A stretch of 64,000 nt of DNA from Gluconacetobacter sacchari. GTDB lineage: Bacteria > Pseudomonadota > Alphaproteobacteria > Acetobacterales > Acetobacteraceae. The DNA is taken from the NCBI RefSeq assembly GCF_014174255.1, contig NZ_JABEQJ010000003.1:164212-228211 (forward strand), written 5' to 3'. Below, piece by piece: positions 17,051 to 24,722 of this stretch. The notes beneath the pieces were generated by a model that worked only from the letters and a program-made list of their open reading frames with translations, was not told the origin of the DNA and made no database searches. A program made the translations under genes and the position numbers. Position 1 is the stretch's first letter. Every line of letters begins with the position of its first letter.

Positions 17051-17341
17051 TCAGCCATCCGCTTCCGTGACGGCTCCGGCCCGGCGCAGGGACGCGTTCA
17101 GCGCCTCGATCTGCCGCGCCATGGTCGGCGGCATGGGAATGCCGGGCATGGGCGACAGGGTCGGCGAGAGGATCGCACGGCTGAGGTTGGTGCTGAGCCG
17201 GGCTGCCGGAATGTAGTCGTACACGCCGACGCGGGCGCGCATGTGCGCCAGCCCGATCAGCGCGGCGTCGATGCGGGCCAGGACGGATTGCCCGGCCGCA
17301 TCGCCGTTCTGTTTTCCAGTTTTCTCCACGTCACCTCGCAT
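17051..17341 (-). CDS. Hypothetical prophage protein
   Basis: 96 residues. The segment QSVLARIDAALIGLAHMRARVGVYDYIPAARLST and the C-terminal TMARQIEALNASLRR are protein-like. An overlapping rightward frame has poor composition and is rejected. No domain recognised. Confidence 0.5.
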   Translation of the reverse strand: MRGDVEKTGKQNGDAAGQSVLARIDAALIGLAHMRARVGVYDYIPAARLSTNLSRAILSPTLSPMPGIPMPPTMARQIEALNASLRRAGAVTEADG

Positions 17342-17430
17342 TCTGTTTCGAACTCCACGGGCCTGAACACCCCGGAGTGTGATGCAGGAGCCGTCCAGTG
17401 GCGTGGAGTACTTTGTCCAAGGGCTCGGAA

Positions 17431-17724
17431 ATGACCGAAGCCGTTGTCGAGGAATTTTCGGACCTCGTGTCGCAGACCGTTGAAAGCCGGCGCAAGGGGC
17501 GCGGCATCAAGGTGGCGATCGTCGAGGCCGCGCGGTTCCTCGGCCTGACGGAACGTCGTGTTCGCGCCTGTCTTTATCGCGAAATCCGCAGCGTCACCGC
17601 CGCCGAGTGGCTGAGCGTGCGCGCGCGTTTCGCGGCCCACCTGGAAGCCGAGGCGCGCCGTCTGGACGCCGAGGCCGATTTGATGCGTGTCCGCCTGGAT
17701 GCGCTCCGAAATGAGGCTGCATGA
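17431..17724 (+). CDS. Small putative regulator
   Basis: 97 residues, MTEAVVEEFSDLVSQ..., with an HTH-like KVAIVEAARFLGLTERRVRACLYREIR and a C-terminal amphipathic helix likely to be a coiled coil. ATG 17431 has AAGGG upstream. It leads a tightly overlapped set that ends with the replication genes. Confidence 0.6.
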   Translation: MTEAVVEEFSDLVSQTVESRRKGRGIKVAIVEAARFLGLTERRVRACLYREIRSVTAAEWLSVRARFAAHLEAEARRLDAEADLMRVRLDALRNEAA

Positions 17725-17846
17725 TCTGGAAATGGCTTTGTTTGCAGATGCAAGGATGGTGGCAGGACGTCGAGCGGTCCGCCATCGAGAAAGCTGAGCA
17801 CGCGCGGGAGCGGGCGCGCGTCTGGCGCCGGAGGGCGCGGAGATGA
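17721..17846 (+). CDS. Very small basic protein
   Basis: 41 residues starting MIWKWLCLQMQGWWQDVERS, Trp-rich then Arg-rich. It is supported only by ATGA overlaps at both ends (17721 and 17843-17846). Confidence 0.4.
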   Translation: MIWKWLCLQMQGWWQDVERSAIEKAEHARERARVWRRRARR

Positions 17847-18247
17847 CGGGGCTGACCATCACCATCCCCGGCGCGGCGGTCGGCAAGGGACGCCCGCGGT
17901 TCGGAAACGGCCGGACCTACACGGACAGGAAGACGTTGAACGCAGAGGCATGGATCCGGCAATGCGCGGTCGAGCAGGTCGGCCAGCCGATGCTGGACGG
18001 CCCCCTGCGGGTGGATATGCGCATCGATGTGGCTGTGCCGGCAAGCTGGTCGCGGAAGAAGCGGCAGTCGGCGCTGGATGGCACGCTGCGCGCCACCGGT
18101 CGTCCGGACGTGGACAATGTCAGCAAGGGCTGCCTGGACGCGCTGAACGGCATTGTCTGGCGCGATGATGCCCAGGTGGACGAACTGCATATCGTGCGGC
18201 GCTATGCCGACGTGCCGGGCATTTGCCTGAAGGTGGTGCCGGCATGA
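17843..18247 (+). CDS. rusA: RusA-family Holliday junction resolvase
   Basis: 134 residues. GKGRPRFGNGRTYTD at the N-terminus, the acidic motif GRPDVDNVSKGCLDAL (RusA metal-binding Asp residues and Lys) and IVWRDDAQV match RusA endonucleases, which cut four-way junctions during phage recombination and replication. The length is typical. It overlaps both neighbours by ATGA. Confidence 0.88.
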   Translation: MTGLTITIPGAAVGKGRPRFGNGRTYTDRKTLNAEAWIRQCAVEQVGQPMLDGPLRVDMRIDVAVPASWSRKKRQSALDGTLRATGRPDVDNVSKGCLDALNGIVWRDDAQVDELHIVRRYADVPGICLKVVPA

Positions 18248-18525
18248 CGGAGAAAAGTCCGGAGAACTCCGGAGCCCTGTTTCTGAACACCGGGCGCCGG
18301 GGCGTAAACGCGCCTGATTACGTCGGCACAATCACTGTGGATGGGAAGCGGCTGGAAGTTGCCGCGTGGGTCAGGGATGGCCGGGAGGGCGAGTTTCTGA
18401 GCTTGCATGTGCAGGCGCCCGCAAGCGGAAGGGCTGCGCCGGGCAAGAAGCCGCCCTATCGGCGCCGGGCCACGCCCGAGCAGGTCGCCCGGGCGGAAGC
18501 GCAGCGCGCGAGGATGATGCGATGA
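18244..18525 (+). CDS. Hypothetical prophage replication-region protein
   Basis: 93 residues. The first 55 (GRRGVNAPDYVGTITVDGKR...AAWVRDGREGEFLSLHVQ) form a strand-rich segment that resembles small phage proteins of unknown function lying next to primases; the tail is basic. An OB-like fold is possible but not shown. Confidence 0.55.
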   Translation: MTEKSPENSGALFLNTGRRGVNAPDYVGTITVDGKRLEVAAWVRDGREGEFLSLHVQAPASGRAAPGKKPPYRRRATPEQVARAEAQRARMMR

Positions 18526-19529
18526 GCCGGCGCCATTCACCGGGCGGCCGGGTGCCGGATGGTCTGCTGGAGGAAATCCGGGCCCGGAATCCGCTGGCGG
18601 CGCTGATCGGCCGGACAGTGCAGTTGCGCCGGTCCGGGCGGTGTTTCCAGGGGCTGTGCCCGTTCCATGCCGAGCGGAACCCGTCCTTTGCGGTTTATGA
18701 GAGCGGGTATCACTGCTTCGGCTGCGGGGCGCATGGGGATGCGTTCTCGTGGCTGCAGCATTGCTGCGGGTGTTCGTTCCAGGAGGCGGTGAACACGCTG
18801 GCGCAGGAGGGCGGGATGGAACCGCCCTTCGGCAGCGTGGGAAGAGCCAGCCTGCCGACCGGGTTGCCGGTGCCCGAGGTCAGCCTGTCGCATGAGGCCA
18901 ACGATGAAGTCGTCCGGCGGAACCAGCAATTCGCCCTTTCGATCTGGGGCGAGGGGCAGGACCCGGTCGGGACGCCGGTCGAGATCTATCTGGGCACCCG
19001 GCGCCTGTCGCTGACCGAGGACACAGGATACCTGCGCTTTCATCCGGCCTGCCCGCGCGGGCGGAATGAGCGCCTGCCGACCATGATCGCCCTGATGATC
19101 GACCCGGTGACGTTCGAGCCCTGCGGGCTGCATCGGACGTTCCTTCGGCCGGACGGGAGCGGGAAGGCGGACGGACAGGACAAGATGATGCTCGGCCGGG
19201 CTGGAATCATCTGCCTGGAGCGCCAGGCCGAGATTGCCGGCGCCCTGGGCATTGCCGAGGGAATTGAGACCGCGCTTTCGGTGCAGCAGCATCTGCGTAA
19301 CGTCGCCATGTGGGCTTGTGCCACCGCTGGCGGCATCGAACGCCTGCCGCCGCATCCGGTGATCCAGAAGCTGTCGATCTATGCCGATCGGGACGAGAAC
19401 GGGCATGGGCTGCGTGCCGCCCGTGCCTGTGCCGCGCGCTGGTCGAGGGCCGGCACCCATGTCGAGATCCTGACGCCGCGGTCGGAGAAGGACTGGAACG
19501 ACGTCATCATGCGGAGGGCCATGCATTGA
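18522..19529 (+). CDS. DnaG-type primase (CHC2 zinc finger plus Toprim)
   Basis: 335 residues. A CHC2 zinc finger (Cys46, His49, Cys65, Cys68 in CPFH...CFGC) is followed by an RNA-polymerase-like middle and a Toprim domain with GIAEGIETALS and YADRDENG. It synthesises primers for phage DNA replication. The gene product is shorter than host DnaG and lacks its helicase-interaction tail, as expected for phage primases. Start ATG 18522; the stop overlaps the helicase gene. Confidence 0.88.
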   Translation: MSRRHSPGGRVPDGLLEEIRARNPLAALIGRTVQLRRSGRCFQGLCPFHAERNPSFAVYESGYHCFGCGAHGDAFSWLQHCCGCSFQEAVNTLAQEGGMEPPFGSVGRASLPTGLPVPEVSLSHEANDEVVRRNQQFALSIWGEGQDPVGTPVEIYLGTRRLSLTEDTGYLRFHPACPRGRNERLPTMIALMIDPVTFEPCGLHRTFLRPDGSGKADGQDKMMLGRAGIICLERQAEIAGALGIAEGIETALSVQQHLRNVAMWACATAGGIERLPPHPVIQKLSIYADRDENGHGLRAARACAARWSRAGTHVEILTPRSEKDWNDVIMRRAMH

Positions 19530-20908
19530 ATGGCCCGCTCGATTTTGATCTCGATCTCGACCAGCTTGCGGATATCGAACGGTATGTGGCCGGTGCGCCC
19601 GATCCCGAGCCGCTCGACCCGGAGGGTATCCGACCGTTCTCCTATCCCACCGGGGGTGGGAAGGCCGCCGAGAGCCCGGCGCCGGGGTTCCAGGCGACCG
19701 CGCTGGCGTCGTTGGATCTCGACATCATCCCGCCGCGGCGATGGCTGTATGGACGTGAACTGCTGCGGGGGTTCGTGTCGGTGCTGGGCAGCCCCGGCGG
19801 CGTGGGCAAGACAGCCTTCACCATGGTTGTCGGGCTATCGGTCGCCACGGGGCGGTCGCTGCTGGCGGCGGACCCGTTGAATCCTGGCGTCTTCCAACGC
19901 GTCCACAAGACGGGAGCGGTGTGGTTCTACAATCTGGAGGACCCCGAGGACGAGATGCGTCGGCGCGTAAAGGCCGCGATCATGCATCACAAGGTGGATT
20001 ACGGGGTGATCAAGGATACGGTCTATGTCGATAGCGGGCGCGACCGGCCGCTGGTGATCGCCAGCCGCGACGCCTCCGGGAACCTGGTGGCCACGCCGAT
20101 CGTGGATGAACTGGTGGACGAGCTGCTGCGCCGGAAGATCGCGCTGCTGGTGGTCGATCCGTTCGTGCAGTCGCATAGCGCGGAGGAGAACCGGAACGAT
20201 GAGATGAACCTCGTGATGGCGCTGTGGGGGCAGGTGGCGCATCGGGCCGGGTGCGCGGTGTGGTTGGTCCATCATTTCCGCAAGGGCGGCCAGGCGGGCG
20301 ACAGTGAGTCTTTTCGTGGGGCTGGGGCGATCCAGGGGGCGGCGCGGGTCATGTCCACTCTGTCTGCCATGTCGAAGGACGAGGCGGCGAAGCTGAATAT
20401 CCCCGACGACAAGCGCCGGTCTTTCGTGCGGCTGGATAATGCCAAGGCCAACATGGGGCCGCCGGCCGAAGCGGCGGAATGGTATCAGCTTGTCGGGATC
20501 AATATCGGCAACGCGACGGAGGAATATCCCGACGGAGACAGCGTGCAGTCGGTCGAGCCCTGGGCGCCCCCGACGACATGGGGGGACCTGCCGTTTGCGA
20601 TGATCGTGCAGATTCTTGAGCAGATCGAGCGCGGGCCGTCGGCTGGTGAACGGTACGCCCTTGGGAAGCAGGCGAAGGCGCGCTGGGCTGGGAACGTCGT
20701 CATGGAGATGGCCGACAAGTCGGAATTCCAGGCGCTCAGCATTCTGAAGTCGTGGAAGGACAATGGGGTGATCGTCGAAGGGGAATATCGGTCGGCGGCA
20801 CTTCAGCGCCGCAAGACTGGTTGCATCACCGTCTCGCCCGTGAAGCTGGCCGAGATGCGGCAGGCGGCGGCAAGTTATCCGTCTGATGACGACGAAAGCG
20901 GGCGATAA
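19526..20908 (+). CDS. RepA-like AAA ATPase / replicative helicase
   Basis: 460 residues. Walker A GSPGGVGKT (88-96), Walker B IALLVVDPF, sensor-like VWLVHHFRKGG. This is the RecA-fold hexameric helicase type (RepA of RSF1010, AAA_25) often encoded beside phage primases. No ATG fits; TTG 19526 overlaps the primase stop (TTGA) and has GGAGG 8 bases upstream, so it is taken as the start. Confidence 0.85.
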   Translation: MNGPLDFDLDLDQLADIERYVAGAPDPEPLDPEGIRPFSYPTGGGKAAESPAPGFQATALASLDLDIIPPRRWLYGRELLRGFVSVLGSPGGVGKTAFTMVVGLSVATGRSLLAADPLNPGVFQRVHKTGAVWFYNLEDPEDEMRRRVKAAIMHHKVDYGVIKDTVYVDSGRDRPLVIASRDASGNLVATPIVDELVDELLRRKIALLVVDPFVQSHSAEENRNDEMNLVMALWGQVAHRAGCAVWLVHHFRKGGQAGDSESFRGAGAIQGAARVMSTLSAMSKDEAAKLNIPDDKRRSFVRLDNAKANMGPPAEAAEWYQLVGINIGNATEEYPDGDSVQSVEPWAPPTTWGDLPFAMIVQILEQIERGPSAGERYALGKQAKARWAGNVVMEMADKSEFQALSILKSWKDNGVIVEGEYRSAALQRRKTGCITVSPVKLAEMRQAAASYPSDDDESGR

Positions 20909-21101
20909 GAGTGGCGGCCGTACACCCTCTCGCCCGCCATGTAATCTGCAGAAAACTGCCATTTTGTGGTGGCGGGCTGGGGGATTTCGTCCGGATCGTG
21001 CCCGCCCGGTACGGTAGCGTCTGGGCAAAGAAAACCCCGCCGGTTCAGCTTGGACGGAAATTTAGCCCCTCACAACCGCCGCGAGAGCCAGTCGACGCGG
21101 G

Positions 21102-21257
21102 TCACGCGTCATCTTGCGGTTTCTCCGGTTCAAATCGCTGCCTCCAGGAGATCCATCCCTTGACGCAGGCCGCAATGAACATGCCGCCGACGAGAATTCC
21201 GACCAGGAACGTGATCCCGGTCGTCCAGTAATCGTTGTGTAGCAGGAGGTCGGCCAT
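21102..21257 (-). CDS. Small single-TM prophage protein
   Basis: 51 residues, MADLLLHNDYWTTGITFLV..., with one hydrophobic helix (TGITFLVGILVGGMFIAACV) and a charged tail. AAGGAG lies 7 bases before ATG 21257. It is leftward, as are the following toxin-antitoxin genes. The flanks 20909-21101 and 21258-21410 hold no gene I can support. Confidence 0.6.
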   Translation of the reverse strand: MADLLLHNDYWTTGITFLVGILVGGMFIAACVKGWISWRQRFEPEKPQDDA

Positions 21258-21410
21258 TGGTGGCTCCTTGGTCAAATGTCAGTGGCGGTAACTGCCCCAG
21301 CAAAGCTATCCTCGGGCTTGATCCAGCGCTAGCTCTACCGCCCGCGCCCCTCGGTCACGCACCGTGTTGCGGCTGAGGCAGAAGAGGTCGGAGGAGGCTT
21401 CGCTGGTCGG

Positions 21411-21746
21411 TCATGCCGCCTCCATCGCCCGCCGGACGGCATCCGGCTCCCGCCACAGCACACGCAATAGCGTCCGCACGGCGGGGTCGAGGCGCACGCG
21501 GCCCTGTTCCCAGTTGCGCCACGTCGCCACCGGCACGCCGATCAGGGTGGCGATGGAGGCCTGTGTCATGCCCATCTGCCGACGAACGGTCCCAGGGGTC
21601 GGGTAGGCCGCTCCAAGGTCGTCTGGGGCCTCGGTGCCGTCCTCACGCGCCTGACGGGCCATATCCTCATCAGAGGTCGTCCTGACCCGGTCCCAATCGA
21701 TCGTGGACCGACGGGACATCGCTTCCTTCAACGTCATTCTCGCCAT
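21411..21746 (-). CDS. XRE-family antitoxin (BrnT partner)
   Basis: 111 residues. The C-terminal half is a helix-turn-helix (RRQMGMTQASIATLIGVPVATWRNWEQGRVRLDP) of the type found in HigA/BrnA-like antitoxins; the N-terminal half is charged and probably neutralises the toxin. ATG 21746 overlaps the toxin gene by 13 bases, which is typical coupling. Confidence 0.8.
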   Translation of the reverse strand: MARMTLKEAMSRRSTIDWDRVRTTSDEDMARQAREDGTEAPDDLGAAYPTPGTVRRQMGMTQASIATLIGVPVATWRNWEQGRVRLDPAVRTLLRVLWREPDAVRRAMEAA

Positions 21747-22009
21747 CTGCGCCACTCCTTGTCGTGCATGCGACGGGCCGAGATGATCCATGTCACGTCA
21801 TCTCGCTGCGTGTAGACGACCATAAACGGCACGTCCCCGATCAGGCCGGCCGCCCGGATCCGGACCTCGCCGTAGCCCTTTCGGTCATCCACCTTCTCGA
21901 ACAGTTCGCCCGCGAAGATCGGAAGAACGTCGGCGAAACTGAACCCACGGTCCCGGAGGCACTGGTCGCTTTTTGCGTCGTGCCAGTCGAAGGCGCGGTC
22001 CGTCGTCAT
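21734..22009 (-). CDS. brnT: BrnT-like toxin
   Basis: 91 residues. FDWHDAKSDQCLRDRGFSFADV, the strand core GEVRIRAAGLIGDVPFMVVYTQRDDVTWIISARRM and the end DKEWRRW match the BrnT/RelE-like ribonuclease fold. The usual BrnT motif A(R)x(A)xxxE is retained in spirit by ARRMHDKEW. Transcribed first, before the antitoxin, from a promoter embedding a perfect palindrome. Confidence 0.85.
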   Translation of the reverse strand: MTTDRAFDWHDAKSDQCLRDRGFSFADVLPIFAGELFEKVDDRKGYGEVRIRAAGLIGDVPFMVVYTQRDDVTWIISARRMHDKEWRRWRE

Positions 22010-22015
22010 GGTGTT

Positions 22016-22045
22016 TGTATACGCTTGGAGCGTATCTCTTCGCAA
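22016..22045 (-). promoter_or_regulatory. Promoter and operator of the BrnT-like toxin-antitoxin pair
   Basis: On the minus strand TTGCGA (22040-22045) and TATACA (22016-22021) are 18 bp apart. ATACGCTTGGAGCGTAT (22019-22035) is a perfect inverted repeat with 7-bp arms filling the spacer and touching the -10 box, an ideal place for autorepression by the antitoxin. Confidence 0.7.
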
Positions 22046-22082
22046 GGAAATTGTGCGCCGCTAGCGCAGATGGATTCCTTTA

Positions 22083-22190
22083 GCGAACTTCTGAACTTCT
22101 GCGAACTTGTAGAAGTCCGGAAGTTCGCAAATGTGCGAATTTCCTGCGCGAACTTCTCCGGGTCCCTATAGAGAAGTTCGCAAAGTTCGC
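22083..22190. repeat. Cluster of GAACTT/AAGTTC repeats with a strong hairpin, upstream of terminase
   Basis: At least four direct GAACTT and three inverted AAGTTC copies, mostly extended to GCGAACTTC, occur within 108 bp. Two of them form an 11-bp perfect stem (22148-22158 with 22171-22181) around a 12-base loop. The array lies about 430 bp before terminase small subunit in a stretch (22046-22338) without a gene. It could be a packaging (cos/pac) or regulatory region; nothing in the sequence decides. Confidence 0.75.
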
Positions 22191-22338
22191 GCCCCCTTTT
22201 CCTCGCGAAGAGCCCCCCTGTGCCAGTGCGGTGCCCGCACTTCTGGGCACCCGCTACGCTCGGCCCAGAAGCAGGCTGTCCCAGGGTGGCTCGGAGCGTT
22301 CCGCCGGGGTTCTGCTTCGGGAAGTTCGGAAGGGGTGC

Positions 22339-22623
22339 ATGAACGAATGGTCATCGCAACCCTGTGTACAATCCTGTGGAAAACGGGTACGATTGGGGAA
22401 TGCGCACCCATCGGAAATACGACTGCGGTGGTCACGTCCGGTTCGAAACCCGGTCGTGCGCCGTGTCGGCCGGAAAGCGCATGCGGCGCAATGGCCGCGC
22501 GTCGAGGTGTTCGGGTGTGCCGTGTGCAACGGCTGGCACATCGGCGGGACCGGGTGGCTGAGAGTGCCCGCGCGCAGGCCAGCGCCGCGCGTTGTGATGA
22601 TCGGGGTTGGAGGGTTGGAGTGA
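22339..22623 (+). CDS. Small CxxC...WH-type prophage protein
   Basis: 94 residues with GGAAGGGG before ATG 22339. The C-terminal FGCAVCNGWHIGG has the CxxCxxWH pattern seen in small phage zinc-ribbon-like proteins; the second Cys pair is represented by CVQSC earlier. The stop overlaps the terminase start (GTGA), which supports expression. Confidence 0.55.
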   Translation: MNEWSSQPCVQSCGKRVRLGNAHPSEIRLRWSRPVRNPVVRRVGRKAHAAQWPRVEVFGCAVCNGWHIGGTGWLRVPARRPAPRVVMIGVGGLE

Positions 22624-23123
22624 CTTCGCTCAACGATAAACAGCGTCGGTTCGTTGAGGAATATCTTGTCGATTTGAACGCAACGCAGGCAGCGATTCGG
22701 GCTGGGTATAGCGAAAAGACTGCCCGTTCCCAGGGGCAGAGAATGTTGACAAATGTTGACATTCAAAAGTGTCTATCCGAAGGGCAAGCCGCCCGGGCTA
22801 CGCGGACAAAGATCACGCAGGATCGGGTGGTCCAAGAGATTGCCCGGCTAGGCTTGAGCGACGTTCGTAAGCTGTTCGATGATTCTGGCCGATTGCTTCA
22901 GCCTCACGAATGGGACGACGACACGGCTGCGGCGGTAGCTGCGATTGAGGTCGATCAGCGCAAAGAGCCTGGCGAAGATGGTGAACGATATACGGTCACC
23001 AAGATCAAGGCGTGGGATAAGAACAGCGCGCTTGAGAAGCTCATGAAGCATCTCGGACTTTACGAGAGGGACAACGAACAGCGGCAGGTCATCGTTAACA
23101 TTCGAGATGACCTGGATGATTGA
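22620..23123 (+). CDS. Terminase small subunit
   Basis: 167 residues from GTG 22620, preceded by GGAGGGTTGGAG. The opening LNDKQRRFVEEYLVDLNATQAAIRAGYS is the Terminase_2 HTH signature, followed by SEKTARSQGQRML. It recognises the packaging site on phage DNA and hands it to TerL. It starts the P22-ordered late operon. Confidence 0.92.
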   Translation: MTSLNDKQRRFVEEYLVDLNATQAAIRAGYSEKTARSQGQRMLTNVDIQKCLSEGQAARATRTKITQDRVVQEIARLGLSDVRKLFDDSGRLLQPHEWDDDTAAAVAAIEVDQRKEPGEDGERYTVTKIKAWDKNSALEKLMKHLGLYERDNEQRQVIVNIRDDLDD

Positions 23124-24459
23124 GGTTGACCTGCCGGCTAACGGCTGGAGAGCGCGCCCTTATCAGCGGCCTCTTTGGCGCTACCTCAGAGGTGGCGGCA
23201 AGAGAGCCTATGAGGTGGCACATCGCCGTTGGGGTAAAGACGACGTGGCCCTGAACTGGGCCGCCATCAGCGCCATGAAGAACGTGGGAAACTACTGGCA
23301 CATGCTCCCCGAAGCTAGCCAGGCCCGCAAGGCGATCTGGGACGCGGTGAACCCCCACACGGGGCGACGGCGCATCGACGAGGCGTTCCCCGCCGAGATC
23401 CGGGCGACGACCAAAGACAACGAGATGTTCATCCGGTTCGTGAACGGTTCGACGTGGCAGGTTGTCGGGTCGGATAACTTCAACAGCCTGGTGGGCTCGA
23501 CGCCACGCGGCGTCGTGTTCTCGGAATGGGCACTCTCGAACCCGAGCGCCTGGGCATTCCTTTCCCCCATCCTGCTGGAGAATGGGGGATGGGCGATCTT
23601 CATCACGACCCCGCGCGGCCGAAACCACGCCAAGACGTTCTTCGACGCGATGCGCCATGAGCCGGGCTGGTTTTGCGAGGTGTCGAACGTCGAGAAGACG
23701 GGCCGCTTTACGCCAGAGCAACTTGCGGCAGAGCGGAGGCAGCTTGTGGCCCAATATGGCGAAGATGATGGCGCGGCGAAATACGAGCAGGAATACGACT
23801 GCTCGTTCGATGCGGCGATTCAGGGCAGCTATTACGGCAAGATCATGAAGCACCTGGACGAGCAGGGCCGCATTGGCGATGTGCCTTATGATCCATCGTT
23901 GCCATGCATCACCGCGTGGGATCTGGGTTACGGAGACAGCACGGTGATCTGGATTGCCCAGCAGCAAGGGGCAGAGGTGCGCGTGATCGACTGCATCGCC
24001 GGCTCAGGGATGGGCTTGGACTGGTATGCGAAGCAACTTTCAGAGCGGCCATACATTTACCGGCAGCACATTGGCCCGCACGACGCTGAAAATGGCGACA
24101 TTGGCACAGGCAAGCGTCGCATCGACATCTTGCGTGGCCTGGGCGTCAAGCCGCTACGCGTTTTGCCGCGCACCGGAGTTGATGACGGGATCTCCGCTGC
24201 GCGCGCGCTTCTGCCACGCTGCCGCTTCGATCAAAAGAAGTGCCAGCGTGGCATCAATGCGCTGGAGCAGTACCGGAAATCATGGGACGACGTGAACAAG
24301 GTCTTTCGTGACAGGCCGCTGCACGACTGGTCGTCCGACTACGCCGACGCGTTTCGGTATCTGGCTGTAGGCCTGCGCGACCGGGAGGTGCCCGAGAAAC
24401 AGCCAGCCAAGCCGCGCTTGCAGCTCGGCTCCGCCGGCGGGGGCTGGATGGGGATATAG
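23107..24459 (+). CDS. Terminase large subunit
   Basis: 450 residues. The packaging ATPase region shows a Walker A variant RRWGKDD (41-46), a Walker B-type GVVFSEW and the motif FITTPRGRNH; the nuclease domain has AWDLGYGDST and DYADAFRY with catalytic Asp residues. It overlaps TerS by 17 bp; ATG 23116 is an alternative start. Confidence 0.92.
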   Translation: MTWMIEVDLPANGWRARPYQRPLWRYLRGGGKRAYEVAHRRWGKDDVALNWAAISAMKNVGNYWHMLPEASQARKAIWDAVNPHTGRRRIDEAFPAEIRATTKDNEMFIRFVNGSTWQVVGSDNFNSLVGSTPRGVVFSEWALSNPSAWAFLSPILLENGGWAIFITTPRGRNHAKTFFDAMRHEPGWFCEVSNVEKTGRFTPEQLAAERRQLVAQYGEDDGAAKYEQEYDCSFDAAIQGSYYGKIMKHLDEQGRIGDVPYDPSLPCITAWDLGYGDSTVIWIAQQQGAEVRVIDCIAGSGMGLDWYAKQLSERPYIYRQHIGPHDAENGDIGTGKRRIDILRGLGVKPLRVLPRTGVDDGISAARALLPRCRFDQKKCQRGINALEQYRKSWDDVNKVFRDRPLHDWSSDYADAFRYLAVGLRDREVPEKQPAKPRLQLGSAGGGWMGI

Positions 24460-24521
24460 GAATAGATTCCTATTGCGCTTGTACGATGGAAATTCATCGT
24501 GCTATATTGTATTCCATGATG

Positions 24522-24722
24522 AATACGGTCCGGCGCCCTGGGGTCAAGGAAATCGCTCGATCTGCTTATAGGCAGTTCTGGCTCTGGTGGGCGCGCGTCT
24601 GCTTCCGCCGCGTCAGTTTTCGAGCCCCGGAGGGCGCGCGGGTCTTCGTTCTGATAATGCGCGAGGGCCGTGCCGTCAGTTACGATGCGGTATCAGATCA
24701 ATTCGTTCGGTGGTCGAAGTGA
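24522..24722 (+). CDS. Small hypothetical protein between terminase and portal
   Basis: 66 residues from ATG 24522 (MNTVRRPGVKEIARSAYRQF...); 24486 and 24519 are alternative starts. Basic, Trp-rich. The stop overlaps the portal start (GTGA). Confidence 0.5.
   Translation, partial: NTVRRPGVKEIARSAYRQFWLWWARVCFRRVSFRAPEGARVFVLIMREGRAVSYDAVSDQFVRWSK

Noticed and set aside
17033..17434. Rightward 133-codon frame MMPAGVSAIRFRD...
   Set aside because: Gly/Arg/His-rich shadow of the leftward gene at 17051-17341.
22437..22453. T-arm-like sequence TCCGGTTCGAAACCCGG suggesting another tRNA
   Set aside because: No acceptor, D-arm or anticodon stem can be formed around it, and it lies inside a supported protein gene (22339-22623).
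22131..22619. N-terminal extension of the terminase small-subunit frame
   Set aside because: Shuffled Arg/Ser/Gly composition; the terminase HTH begins right after GTG 22620, which has a strong ribosome-binding site.
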